This document shows, piece by piece, positions 10,388 to 23,180 of a stretch of 64,000 nucleotides of DNA. Under the pieces are notes generated by a model. It searched no databases. It was not told the DNA's origin and was given only the letters and a program-made list of their open reading frames with translations. The stretch spans positions 49,849,429 to 49,913,428 of the forward strand of contig CM049312.1 of the NCBI GenBank assembly GCA_026874595.1, written 5' to 3'. The translations under genes were made by a program, and so were the position numbers. Numbering within the stretch: position 1 is the first letter of the stretch; each line of letters starts with the position of its first letter. This DNA comes from Sipunculus nudus (taxonomy: Eukaryota > Annelida > Sipuncula > Golfingiida > Sipunculidae).

Positions 10388-13045
10388 TTTTTAGCTCAGC
10401 TGACTATAAGTCATCTGAGCTATAGTCGTGGTCCATTGTCTGTTGTCCGTCTGTCTGTCTTGCCGTCCGTGTGTCCGTCCGTCCGTCCGTAGATGTGGCA
10501 CATTTTGAAACCGTAAGACCTAGGAATGAAAAATTCGGCATAATGTTAGATGTCCCCAAGATCTCCTACCAAGCCGAAAACTGGGTCTATGCGACTTCGT
10601 TCCTCTTAGAAATTAAGGAAAAACCTCAATTTTTATTAAAAACCTATTTTTACACTTCAGGACTGCTTAATATCAAAACCACTCATCTGTTTTTCCTCAT
10701 ATTTACCATAATTATTCCTCTATATAGTTTCTATGTACATGCCAGAAATTATGTCTGTATTATGTAAATTTAAAAAGTTATGGGCCCAAACATAATGCAT
10801 TGTGTAAAAAATCAGGAAAGATATTTGAATACTTAACACAAAATATGTTAAAGCTATAAATTTTTTTTCCAGTAATTTAATTTTAATTAATCAAAATTAA
10901 ATTGTATACCCAAAATTAGATCAAAATCTTTTAAATTTTTTAAAATATTAACAAAAATAAAAAATTGGAACCTTAAATTTTGCCCAACTTTGACCATGGC
11001 ACGTTTTTTTCTGTAAGTACTGTGGATTTAATTTTCACAGCATGTTTTTTTTAGCATTTTGTCTGTAAACACCAAAAATTTGAAACCAGTTGATCAAAAA
11101 CTGTAGATTTTATTCAAGTTTTCAAGCACCATGTAACATATTGTTTACATCAAGCTAGTGTCATGCAGTTTGCAAGTGCTCAGCTCCCCAGCTTCAGCTC
11201 TCAGTTCCTAAAATTTGGCATGCAATTAGATGTCTCAAAAATTCCCTACCGTGCCAAGAATTTGGTCACTTGGACTTAATACCTTCGAGATGTTAATGAA
11301 AACTTCATTTTTCCATTAAAAACCCATTGTTACACTTCAAGACTGCCTAATATCAAAACCACTGATCTGACTTTAATCATATATAATATACATATTTTTC
11401 TATACATTCTCGATGCACATGCCAGAAATGATGTCAGTATTGCGTAATTGTTTTAAGTTATGGGCCCAAACATAATGCACTTTGTAAAAAATCAAGAAAT
11501 ATATTTACTCCCTTAACAAGAGGATTGCTGAAGCTAGAGATTTTTTGTCAGGGATGTAACATTATTTAATCAAGATTCAATTGAATACCCAAAATTAGTT
11601 CTGCATTTTTCAAATTTTATAAGTTATTAGTATAAATATAAAATTAGTACCTTAAATTTTGCTCAACTTTGACCATGGCATGTTTGTTTCCTGTGAGCAC
11701 TGTTGATATAATTTTCATATCATGCACACATAAAGATTTCAGCTTTTTAGTTTAAAAAGCTGAAAGAAATTGGCCAAAAATTGTAGCTTTTATTAATATT
11801 TTTATGAGACCATGTCAGACCTTGGCTCTCTGTAGCACCTCTTGAGTCACCTGTATGTTGACCTTGTTGAACTTTCAGCAAATTATGCATGCTTGAGGCA
11901 AGGCATAAACTGGGGCTCCAGGCAGCTTATTATATAATGGCCAGCCACAGTTGATCCAGGTGTCCAACCCAACTCATCTAGTAGTTTTAACCAACAACAC
12001 AACAATAAACAATAAATTAAAAATTTTTATTGGTTTTTAATAACAAATTAAAGAAAAATAGAAAAGGAATTTGTTAGTTGATAATAACAGGAAATTAACT
12101 TGCAGTGACCGATGATATAAGAATCTTGTATCGATGGATAGAATGTCACGTATTCCAAATAACACCATGCAGTCATCTATGGTATTTTTCAGTTCAATTT
12201 TAATGATAAAAAAGTAAATCATATTATTCATTACTAATCATTAGGGATCATATGAAGGAAATTAATGATAGGCAAAGATGCAGTTGATAATATTATTATC
12301 TAGATTCCTACTGTGTCTATAGTTAGTACATTGATGTAAAAATTAGTCCAAAATAAATATATTACATTTTTTTTTTAAATATAAATAAAAGCCATAAAAC
12401 CAGGTACTTATGATCATTATTTAAATGTGTGAATTTTGTATATTCTGGATTCTCAACATCATTGTTTGGTGAAAACTGAATAAATACCAGACATGGTGCG
12501 AATACTTTGCAATTGTATTTAAACACGAATATGAATATGTACTCCATTATAAAATTTCTTTCATAAGAATGGGAATTCAGGTAAAAATGAAAGTATATGA
12601 ATACCAGTGCAAATACTTTCAAAATGTATTAATGAATGCATTCATGAATATATTCTTTAATATTATTTTTATAATCATTTCAGTTATATTTTATTTGAAA
12701 AAATCATACTATTCTCTTATTATTTTTAATAAAAATTATATTTGGGACAATATTTGTAATTTTTATAATAAAAATGTTAAACTCTTATATTATATGTTCT
12801 GCTTATAAGTTATATGGCCAAGTCAAAATCTGTGTGACAATCGCACTCCATTTGTTAATAAAATAAATGAAATTAATCCTCTTTCCTGTCTCCAAAGGTA
12901 CTATCAAAATCATGCATAAGCTAAACAACAAAAACTCATAATACAGCTTATTTTTATTACCACATAAAACCAGCATGTGCCTCATTTCTAAATCATATTT
13001 TTTATCATATATAACAGCTGAGCGCCGTGACCCATAGGTCCCTTG
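10388..13045 (+). mobile_element. Family-A element, long form with two core units
   Basis: The 5' end TTTTTAGCTCAGCTGACT is at 10388, with (GTCC)n near 10474-10491. It ends CAGCTGAGC..CCCATAGG..CTTG at 13042-13045. Unlike the short form it holds a second, diverged core unit (about 11170-11850; GCTCCCCAGCTTCAGCTC marks its start) and then a unique AT-rich tail (12000-13010) shared with the copy at 60007-63752. No coding capacity. Confidence 0.72.
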
Positions 13046-13075
13046 TTATACCTGGCATTGCTTGAAATGCATGTA

Positions 13076-14147
13076 CCGTATTTATTCCAATTTGGCGACC
13101 ACTTAAAAATAATTAATTTTCTCAGAGGTCGAGATAATGGAGGATATTTGAAAATTATCAGAATGCAGAATTTGTGGTGGTCGAGATTTTAGAGGCATGC
13201 AATGGGATAACCTTCCCTAGAGAACCCGGGCTGCTCTGACACTCGAGCGGTCATATGGATTGAGTGATAACATGGGTGTTTATAAGTTTGTTTTGTTAAT
13301 ATCCTACAAACGGGCTTCCAACCGTCACATGAAAAATACGGAGTCAGCCAATGAATAATCAAACTGAGCTCAGTCACTTTACAAAATGATCAGTACTTCC
13401 CGTATAGGTACGATGACTTGACTTAGATGGCAACTCATGTAACTACCAGTTGTTTCAAGTTACCCACCAGGCGGCGATATCGGCGGGCTGAAAAGGGACA
13501 CGCAGCTGCATGGAAGTTGGAAGAAAACTTTATAAAAATTAACTACCTATTATCAGATAACTTTTATTTGTATAATACCTAATAAATATAGGAAAGTAAA
13601 GGCGCATTAAATTACATATGACCGGAAATGGTCTCAGCTCCCGTGCCCTCGATCGGGCCCTGTTTTGTACGTGTGGTCACCCATCCAAAAACTAACCGGG
13701 GTCGTTTAAGCTTAACTTTGATGACGGTTCCGACTGTGTCCCAGTTGTTCCACCACGTGTGCCTACCTGTATTTTGTAATTATATTGCTAAATACCCCAC
13801 GTGAACTGCACACAAGGCACGTGCGTACCAGGAACGGTACACGAGTTTGCTTCGTCACGGACACCCATTTGGAACTTAAACGCTTTATCATGTTTATATA
13901 TTAATAGTGAAAAACGCATCTTTGAGTCTTCAAAAATTTTTTTATTGCAAACAAGTTTGATGTGGATGCTCAGTGTAATAAGAATCTAGTCGGATACAAA
14001 CTGCGGCACCCGCGATAGACGGAGGCATTTCACCTAAACATTGTCGACAGAAAACATCGTCGGCAGTCGCGAAATTAGAAATTATGCTTTCAAAATATTT
14101 TTTTGGGTCGAGAAATAAGAGGGATCCCCAAATTGGAATAAATACAG
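13076..14147. mobile_element. Non-autonomous DNA element with TA target (1072 bp)
   Basis: The termini are inverted: CCGTATTTATTCCAATTTGG at the left and the complement CTGTATTTATTCCAATTTGG at the right. Both are flanked by TA (13074-13075 and 14148-14149). The motif GGTCGAGA recurs near both ends. No transposase. TA duplication suggests the Tc1/mariner-pogo group, but assignment without a transposase is tentative. Confidence 0.75.
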
Positions 14148-14159
14148 TACATACACATG

Positions 14160-15021
14160 GGTTATGGGATGATATATATTTAAATTGGGGTCATGACCTT
14201 TCTTATGAGAGTGACCTTGACCTTGAATATTGTCGTATATGGTGAAAATCACAGTAAATCATAAATATATCTCAATAAGGGATGTATGCATTGGTCCAAA
14301 AATCAAATTGACTGAAGTTCTTAGATAGCTTTGTCTTTTGTGGAAGACAGGTGGCGCTTCCTTCTGTCTTTCTCTTGTTTTCTTGCCTTTTAATACCCCA
14401 TCATTGCCACTTGACAGTACAGTGAGCATTATAAGACTTATTGACAGATTTGGCCAAAATTGTGCATGTACATTGATCTTGGATACCCCCATCTTGTATT
14501 CAAGACTGATGGTGCCATCTGCAATCTTTTTGCTGTAGCGTCCATCTGTACTTGTGCTTTTGGCGGAAATTTCTTATATATCCGGAGTGGTTCAAGGTAT
14601 TTGTCTGAAATTTGGCATGTCCATCCATCTTTGAAAGTTTTCTCATAAACCAGACAGGTGGCGCCACCTACCATTGTTTTTGTAGAATAAATTGATGCCC
14701 TTTTCTGAGGAGTGGTTTACCCTTTTGGCCTGAAATTGTGCATATACATAGATCTTGGACTCCTCCATCTTGTACATAAGACTGGTGGTGCCATCTGCAA
14801 TCGTTCAATGGGAAGTTTGATGTATTGGACTGATAAATTTGACCTGTCTATGCGTCTTAGATGGTATTCTTATTTACAAGACAGTTGGTGCCACCTAAAT
14901 TGACTTTTGCAGTGTATGCGCCTGCTTATTTCTAAGGAGGGGTTTGACATATCAGTCTGACATTGGGCATATTCATATATCTCTTTATTGTATATAAGAC
15001 TGGTGGTACCAGCTACAATCA
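14160..15021 (+). repeat. Family D/B core-repeat remnant
   Basis: Tandem units of roughly 230 bp carry GACAGGTGGCGCCACCTA and TGGTGCCATCTGCAATC. The first part (GGGGTCATGACCTTTC) resembles the family-D interior at 34700-35060. The last part (about 14935-15020) matches the family-B core at 53990-54085. It is interrupted at an AATCAT/T site by a family-C element. No gene. Confidence 0.65.
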
Positions 15022-15097
15022 TTGTATCCGCCAAAACAGAGTTTTGCGGATACTATGATTTCAGTCGGACTCCAACGCTGCTGCCATCGCTGCATAC

Positions 15098-15958
15098 CGT
15101 GAAAAACCGCATATACTTCGAGAAATTTGTTCCCAAATAAATAATCCAAGAAAGGGGAGTCGACTTATGTGCGGGTCTTAGCCTGAGAGGCAAAATTTTG
15201 CACGAACTTAGTCAAACTACCGGCCTGAATGGCTTAACTGATTGACAACTAAATATCCATTTCCGGTGAAGTCAGGTACACAAGTCCCGCTTTCAGTCCA
15301 TAAATACAGTCTAATAAGGTTTCCGAATATTTTTTTTTCTTCAGATTTTGACCATTTACGCTGTACTTTCATTTGGATATTAAAATGTTTGCAATTTACA
15401 TGGCTGATGACAACCAGGAAATGACCTGAGTCTAGGTATAATGAGCTTCATTCACGGGCGATTAAGTATGAGTGCAAGAGGCACGGGTATTGCGTAATCA
15501 GTCAGGATTTTATCCAGGGCATGTGCCCCTGTGTATTTTACATCCAATTATGTTACAGTATTTCAACACGAAAACATTCAGTGCTTGCGTAAGTTTGCAA
15601 ACATGTAAACGGTAAAAGCCTTTAGGCCGTGGTATCTGAACTACAGACAGGTGACAAATGGCTGATTATAGCGCCGATTAGCGTTCACTCGGTACGGGGA
15701 TGGCTGCCTGTCCCAAGAAGCCCAAAACTAGGTCACGCTGTTCACCTGTGTAATTACACGCGGGGGAAATTATCACTCCGTTCGGAAGCTCCTACTTAAA
15801 AATCACCCCGAATCGTAGTGAATGACTCGACCCTGAGCAAAGGTCGGGGGAAAAATAGACTGAAGTTAAAACTGACATTGATATCGCTATGAACAAACGA
15901 ACACAAAACCTGCAAGACTTAGTCAAAATTAGTACTCCACAGAATGTGAAATATATGA
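15098..15958 (+). repeat. Dispersed repeat R, 5' part
   Basis: Shares long near-identical sequence with 45376-46605 (inverted) and partly with 18961-19640 and 26597-26665. It has higher GC than its surroundings. No frame longer than about 60 codons and no known protein. Termini are not clear enough to name a class. Confidence 0.7.
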
Positions 15959-16600
15959 TTATATGCATCTGTAATAATTTTACATATATTCCTGATTTCT
16001 TTTTAGCGAACCTGTGAGCTTATGCGATGGTGCGGCGGCGTCCGCCGTCTGTCGTGCATTGTGCCTCGTGCGTCGTCTGTACGTTAACCATAGCTATCTC
16101 AAAAACGGCAGGAGCTAGCATCACCAAATTTTTTGCAAATATTCAGTCATCCAAAAAACTATATCGGATTTTGTTTATTTTTTTTCTAACTGCATTTTCT
16201 TTGATTTTATAGAGAAAAAGCTAAAAAAACTTTAAAAATCTTCTTCTCTTAAACTGTCCAGCCAAATTGTCCAATATTTCACAGAAATGATCCCTGGAAC
16301 AATCTTTCTCAAGCTTGTTCGAATGGTTCCAGTTCGGAGATTTTTGGCTGAGTAACAGGAGGTTGAACTTTGTTAACTGTGCAAAAAAGCATATTAAAAT
16401 TTAAATCTCAGAAACGGCTGGAGCTATCATCACCAAATTTTATGCCAATGTTGGTCACATGAGTCATATCTGAAATTGAGGTATTGGTGGCGCCACCTGC
16501 ATCAGCCTTTTTTGTACGGGGTCATCAGTGCCCGTATCACACTGAAAGCTACAAATAACTTCTTCTCTGAAACGAAATGGCCAAATTGTTTAATATCCAG

Positions 16601-17131
16601 TTCAGTGACTTTTGGCTAAGTTATGGGAAGCTGAATTTAGTCATATGCCATAACAGCCCATTTTAGCTAAGTGGCTACAAAAATCTTCTTCTCAAAAACC
16701 ACTGGGCCAAATTCTTAAATCTCACACATTAATTATCCTTAGATGTTGATAATTCAATTTTGTTCAAATGGTCTCAGTTCAGTGACTTTTGGCTAAGTTA
16801 TGGGAAGCTGAATTTAGTCATATGCCATAACAGCCCATTTTAGCTAAATGGCTACAAAAATCTTCTTCTCAAAAACCACTGGGCCAAATTCTTAAATCTC
16901 ACACATTAATTATCCTTAGATGTTGATAATTCAAGTTTGTTCAAATGGTCTCAGTTCAGTGACTTTTGGCTGAGTTATGGGGAGCTGAATTTAGTCATAT
17001 GCCATAACAGCCAATTTTAGCTAAGTGGCTACAAAAATCTTCTTCTCAACAACCACTGGGCCAAATTCTTAAATCTCACACATTAATTATCCTTAGATGT
17101 TGATAATTCAAGTTTGTTCAAATGGTCTTAG
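16601..17131 (+). repeat. Three tandem copies of a 177-bp family-B unit
   Basis: TTCAGTGACTTTTGGCT starts at 16601, 16778, 16955 and 17132, a constant spacing of 177. The other family-B copies (about 29820 and 49205) carry only one such unit, so this is a local expansion. Confidence 0.9.
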
Positions 17132-17943
17132 TTCAGTGACTTTTGGCTGAGTTATGGGAAGCTGAACTTTGCCATTTTGTTGTATTTTCCCATAAGAGTT
17201 ATAAACCTACAAAACGTTTTTCGACTGATGATGATACTGAGGCCAGTTTGTTTAATATTTTGCAAGAATAATACCCTGAATCATTCTTATAATAATTGTG
17301 TTTTATGGTTCCAAAAAATGAATTTGGCTGAATTATAAAGATTGAATTGAGTCATTTTACCAAATATGTTAGCTGTGTGAAGCAGATACATCTAGCCTAG
17401 CACCAGTTTATCAGCATCCATTACATCATGCCTCTAGACATTTAGATTTCAGGTTATCTATGGAAAATATTTACAAGAATGTTTTAAAAGCTTTTAAAAA
17501 ATGTAGATTTATGATAATACATATCATCTGTACACTAACTCATAATTTCTCAGGAATAGCAGGAGCTACCATCCCCAAATGTTATGCAATTATCTGTCAC
17601 ATATCAAATGTTGATGGATTCATCTTATTTTTGCTATCTGCATTTACTTAGATTTTACAAGGAAAAAGCTGAAAAAAACTTGTAAAAGTCTTCTTCTTGT
17701 AAACAGTCCAGCCAGATTGTCCAAATTTTACAGAAATGATCCCAGAGGCGAGCCCTCTCAAGTTTGTTCAAATGGTTTGTGTTGGATAAATTTTAGCAGG
17801 GTTACATAACAGGCCAAGATTGTGTACGTTTCTTGAATAGGTTGAGAAACTGCCAACTATTTCAGATTTGGCAACAGATCAAGAGTTCATTCAGTGCAGC
17901 CAAATATAGGTCAACAGTTCAGTCAGTGAAGCCAAGCACAAGG

Positions 17944-18031
17944 CATGTGATCACCTCATGGGCAGCATGTGATCATCTCATGGGTAGCATGTGATCACCT
18001 CATGAGTATCAAGTGATCACCTCATGGGTGT
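17944..18031 (+). repeat. Four 22-bp tandem units
   Basis: CATGTGATCACCTCATGGG repeated four times with single changes. A related shorter run occurs at about 53219-53288 in another family-B copy. Confidence 0.88.
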
Positions 18032-18960
18032 CATGCCCCTCAGGGCTGCATATGGAGCCAATCTGTGAGCTTATGCAATTGTGTGGCTACTATTTCAGAT
18101 TTTGCAATAGGCAAAAGGTCAGCCTGGATTTATTTATAGCTTTGGCAGACTGCCAACTGTTTCAGATTATGCAACAGGTCAAGAGTTCACTCAGTGCAGC
18201 CAGGTACAGGTCAAAAATTCACTCAGTCTAGCCAGGTGCAGGTCAAGAGTTCACTCAGTGCAGTAGCCTGAGCCAGTAATTTGTTACAGTACACTGGGGG
18301 CAACAGGCTTTCTCACCTAAGCCTGGTCAGCCCCGTGCATCAGACTTAAAGTAATTTTGATGTACTGGCCTGATATTCTGACCTGTCTATGTGTTTTTAT
18401 GGCTTTCTCGTTCACAAGTCAGGTGTCGCCATCTACAATGACTTTTGCAAAGTGTATTTGCCTGCTTAATTCTACAGAAGAATTTGATATATCAGCCTGA
18501 AATTGGGCATATGTGTACATGTCAAATAGCTTTGTTGTATACAAGACTGGTGGTGCCACCTACATTAATTTTTGTGTTGTGTGCACCCATGCCAGAATTT
18601 CAGCAGTGATGTTTGTGTATTGTTTCTTGTTCAAAATGTTTAGTACTTGCATTGTTCATATCTATGAAAAGTAGTGGTTCAGCACTGGAGCGTTCTACCT
18701 GGTGTATATCCATATGCACAGGTTCGCATTAGGCCTGTAGGCCTTGTTTATAAAAAGTCAGCTGAAAAGCATTTTGTATTGGGAAAATAAATTTCAAAGT
18801 TATTTTAAGAAGGGACCACTTTTTTGTACAGATGGCAGCACTTGGTTTACCATTGGCAGATTGCCAGTGCCTTGATGTTGGCCATTAGCCAAGATGATGT
18901 CAGCTCTATAAATAGTTTTGGCACAGTGCCAGGATTGGAAGAAGTGCAGCCAGGCATTGT

Positions 18961-19640
18961 TTGCAAACATGTAAATGGTAAAAGCCTTTAGGCCGTGGTA
19001 TCTGAACTACAGACAGGTGACAAATGGCTGATTATAGCACCAATTAGCGCTCACTCGGTACGGGGATGGCTGCCTGTCCAAAGAAACCCAAAACTAGGTC
19101 ACGCTGTTCACCTGTGTAATTACACGCGGGGGAAATTATCACTCCGTTCGGAAGCTCCTACTTAAAAATAACCCCGAATCGTAGTGAATGACTGCGGCCC
19201 TGAGCAAAGGTCGGGGAAAAAATAGACCGAAGTTAAAACTGACATCGATATCGCTATGAACAAACGAACACAAAACCTGCAAGACTTAGTCAAAATTAGT
19301 ACTCCACAGAATGTGAAATATATGATTCATTCACGAAAACTTTCATAAAAAATATAGGAAAACTGAGTTTGATCAAAGAACGACTGACATGTTGTCCACG
19401 TGTTGCTATATATATACGCTGCATATATGCAGTTATATCGCATGTAATTGTTCATTAGTGCGTCCGTCTGTGGAGGCAAGGAAGACCGGAGTTAATTAAA
19501 ACTTGAATAAAACTGTCATTTACGGCCTTGTGTTTTCTCAGAATGAATAATAAAAATATCTGATAATAAAATTCCTGCCCTTGATCCACGGATATGATCA
19601 AGCTGAGGACAGCTTACACTGTCACGTTTCCTTTTCAGGC
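18961..19640 (+). repeat. Dispersed repeat R, 3' part, with 365 bp duplicated
   Basis: 18961-19325 repeats 15594-15955 almost exactly in the same direction. From 19326 it continues into the part of R missing from the first block, ending near AGCTTACACTGTCA. Together with the first part it brackets the family-B element. Confidence 0.75.
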
Positions 19641-19779
19641 AACTAGGTTTCCAGAGAACTCCTCCATAACAACTGGGCAGAATTTTTTAAAATTCGGAAT
19701 TATGATCGGTCACATGTGAACTGCTGCCCCCTCAATTTTGGTTGACCTCTGACCTTTCCTCTCTGCCCTGCATCCATGT

Positions 19780-22574
19780 GTGCGTCTGTTTCCACACATA
19801 ATCCCACATATCTCGGGATAAAAACACTCATATCTCTGCATTGGTTGGACTTATCCATCTGAAATTTTGCATGTGTATACATCCTGGACAGCTTTCTTGA
19901 TTTTATGACAGGTGGCACCACCTACATTCACATCTAAGCTGCAGACATCCAAGCTCATATCTCGGGAACCGTTTGACCAGTTGGGCCAAAATTTTGCATT
20001 TGTATAGATCTCCCTTTCTTCTTTATTATACGCAAAACTGGTGGTGCCACCTTCAACCATTTTTGCACAGCGTCCATCCGTTCATCTGCCTTGGGATAAA
20101 ATCACTCATATCTCGGCAGTGGTTTGACTTATCCACCTTATATATTTTGCAGGTTTATACATCCTTGACAACTTTCTTAATTTAATGACAGGTGGCACCA
20201 CCTACATTCAAATTTACGCTGCCCACATCAAAGCTCATATCTCAGGAACCATTTGACAGATTGGGCATAAATATTGAATGTTGATAGATCTCACATAGCT
20301 GTTTATCATAGGCAAAATCAGTGACGCCACCTGGCACCATTTTTGCACAGCATCTGTCTGTTTGTTTGCCGTGGGATAAATCACTCATATCTCGGCAGTG
20401 GTTTGACATATCTGCCTAAAATTTTGCAGGTTTATATATCTTGGATAGCTTTCTTGATTTTGTGGCAGGTGGCGCCACCTACATTTATGCATACGCTGCA
20501 GGCATTCAGGCTTATATCTCAGGACTGGTTTAACATATCCCCCTGAAATTTTGCATGTGTATAGATCTCACATAGCTCTTAATCATACACAAAATTGGTG
20601 GTGCCACCTGCCACCATTTTTGCACAGCGTCCATCTGTTTGACTGCCGTGGGCTAAAATCACTCATAGCTCAGTAGTGATTTGACTTATCTGCCTAAAAT
20701 TTTGCAGGTTTATACATCTTGGATAGCTTTCTTGATTTTTTTGGCAGGTGGCTCCACCTACATTTATGTATATGCTGCAGACATTCAGGCTTATGTCTCA
20801 GGACTGGTCTGACATATCCCCCTGAAATTTTGCATTTGTATAGATCTCACATATCTCTTAATCATACACAAAATTGGTGGTGCCACCTGCCACCATTTTG
20901 GCACAGCGTCAGTCTGTTCATCTGCCTAGGGATAAAAACACTCATATCTCTGCATTGGTTGGACTTATCCACCTGAAATTTTGCATGTGTATACATCATG
21001 GATAGCTTTGTTGATTTTATTACAGATGACGCCACCTACATTCACGTCTAAGCTGCAGACATCCAAGCTCATATCTCGGGAACTGTTTGACCAGTTTGGC
21101 CAAAATTTTGCATGTGTATAGGTCTCCCATAGCTCTTTATGATACGCAAATCTGGTGGTGCCACCTGCAACCTTTTTTGCACAGCCTCCATCTGTTCATC
21201 TGCCTCGGGATAAAATCACTCATATCTCAGCTGGGTTTGACTTATCCACCTGAAATTTTGCAGGTTTATACATCCTTGACAGCTTTCTTGTTTTATGACA
21301 GGTGGCGCCACCTACATTCAAATTTACGCTGCAGACATCCAAGCTCATATCTAAGGAATTATTTGACTGATTTGGCAAAAATTTTGCATGGTTATTGCTT
21401 TCACATAGCTCTTGATCATACGCAAAACTTGTGGTGCCACCTGCAATTACTTTTGCACAGCATCCTTCTGTTTGTTTGCCTTGGGATAAAATTACTCATA
21501 TATCGGCAGTGGTTTGACATATCTGCCTAAACTTTTGCAGGTTAATACATCTTGGATAGCTTTCTGGATATTTTGGCAAGTGGCGCCACCTACATTTATG
21601 TATACGCTGCAGACATTCAGGCTTATATCTCAGGACTGGTCTGACATATCCCCTGAAATTTTGCATTTGTATAGATCTCACATATCTCTTAATCATACAC
21701 AAAATTGGTGGTGCCACCTGCCACCATTTTGGCACAGCGTCCGTCTGTTCATCTGCCTTGGGCTAAAAACACTCATATCTCTGCATTGGTTGGACTTATC
21801 CAGTTGAAATTTTGCATGTGTATACATCATGGATAGCTTTATCGATTTTATGACAGGTGGCACCACCTACATTCACGTCTAAGCTGCAGACATCCAAGCT
21901 CATATCTCGGGAACCGTTTAACCAGTTGGGCCAAAATTTTGCATGTGTATAGATCTCCCATAGCTCTTTATGATACGCAAATCTGGTGGTGCAACCTGCA
22001 ACCTTTTTTGCACAGCCTCCACCTGTTCATCTGCCTTGGGATAAAATCACTCATATCTCAGCTGAGTTTGACTTATCCACCTGAAATTTTGCAGGTTTAT
22101 ACATCATTGACAGCTTTCTTGTTTTATGACAGGTGGCGCCACCTACATTCAAATTTACGCTTCAGACATCCAAGCTCATATCTAAGGAATCATTTGACAT
22201 TTGGCAAAAATTTTTCATGTTTATTGCTCTCACATAGCTCTTGATCATACGCAAAACTTGTGGCGCCACCTGCAATGATTTTTGCACAGCATCCGTCTGT
22301 CTTTTGCCTTGGGATAAAATCACTCATATATCAGCAGTGGTTTGACATATCTGCTTAAACTTTTGCAGGTTTATACATCTTGGATAGCTTTCTGGATTTT
22401 GTGGTAGGTTGCGCCACCTACATTTATGTATACGCTGCAGACATTCAGGCTTATGTCTCGGGACTGGTCTGACATATCCCCCTGAAATTTTGCATGTGTA
22501 TAGATCTCACATTGCTCTTAATCATACACAAAATTGGTGGTGCCACCTGCCACCATTTTTGCACAGCGTCCGTT
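19780..22574 (+). repeat. Family-C core tandem array with 831-bp higher-order unit
   Basis: Alternating subunits contain CAGGTGGCGCCACCTACATT and TGGTGGTGCCACCTGCAAC. Blocks starting near 21041 and 21872 match over hundreds of bases at an offset of 831 bp, about three dimers. Long plus-strand open frames here are repeats read in a frame without stops. Confidence 0.8.
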
Positions 22575-22702
22575 TAGTGTTTAGTACTTGCATTGTTCAT
22601 ATACATGTTACACATGTTCTTGAAAAGTAATGGTCCAGCATTGAAGCATTATACCTGGTGTAATCTTGTTGCACAGGTTCCCATTAGGCCTGTAGGCCTT
22701 GT
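22575..22702 (+). repeat. Family-B 3'-end fragment
   Basis: Begins GTTTAGTACTTGCATTG and ends at CACAGGTTCCCATTAGGCC then GGCCTTG, the family-B 3' terminus, joined abruptly to the family-C array. Confidence 0.75.
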
Positions 22703-23180
22703 TGTAGAATAAAATACTGCCCTTTTCTCAGAAGTGATTTGGCCTATTGGCCTGAAATTGTGCATATCTATAGATCTTGGACTCCTCTATCTTGTACGCA
22801 AGACTGGTGGCGCCATCTGCAATAGTTGTGCCATGACGTCCACCTGTATATTTGTTTTAGATGAAAATTGCTCATATCTGAGGAGCCTTCAATGTGTTGG
22901 TCTCCAATTTGGCATGTACATCCATCTTGGAGAGTTTTCTCATCACCCAGACAGGTGGTGCCACCTACCTTACCATTTTTATAGCATAAATTAATCCCCT
23001 TTTCTAAGAGTGGTTCTCTTTATTGGCCCCCATATTTGTTGAAAAATATTGTTTCTCAAGTTGATAGATGGAAGAAACAATAGTTGCTTGCCAAATGTCA
23101 GTATATGCTGCTGAAGATGGGGCACTATTCTTAAAGGGGGAGGGGGATTGATTGTCTGCGGTGCCTAGAAATATCTAGTT
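22703..23180 (+). repeat. Family-D-like fragment with 3' end
   Basis: Core units with GGTGGCGCCATC and GGTGGTGCCACC are followed by GGGGGATTGATTGTCTG, then CGGTGCCTAGAAATATCTAG near 23177. This is the family-D 3' end with a partly deleted hairpin. Confidence 0.65.

Larger units (their letters stand above)
16000..18746 (+). mobile_element. Family-B Helentron-like element
   Basis: The 5' end TTTTTAGCGAACCTGTGAGC is followed by a GCGGCGTCCGCCGTC-rich stretch. The 3' end GCACAGGTTCGCATT carries the inverse of the 5' GCGAACCTGTG, then the hairpin AGGCC-TGTA-GGCCT, then CTTG at 18743-18746. The core holds several unit types, some with GGTGGCGCCACC (about 16488). No protein. It lies within repeat R. 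Confidence 0.75.
15022..22574 (+). mobile_element. Family-C Helentron-like element with nested insertions
   Basis: The 5' end TTGTATCCGCCAAAAC folds back on GTTTTGCGGATAC. After 75 bp it is cut by repeat R and a family-B element (15098-19640) and resumes at about 19645 with the family-C segment GGAGAACTCCTCC-like. The core 19780-22574 is a tandem array with one GGTGGCGCCACC-type palindrome per 130-150 bp. The normal family-C 3' end is missing: at about 22575 the sequence jumps to the 3' end of family B. Confidence 0.6.

Noticed and set aside
15098-19640. Repeat R as a pair of LTRs around a retroelement
   Set aside because: The parts are not equal repeats with TG...CA ends, no flanking 4-6 bp duplication is visible, and the sequence between is a family-B element with no gag or pol.
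19973-22244. Several 70-150 codon frames with 'HLQPFLHS.HLFICLGIKSLIS'
   Set aside because: Repeats of the family-C core read in a stop-poor frame. The same peptide recurs at 46.6-47.9 kb for the same reason.
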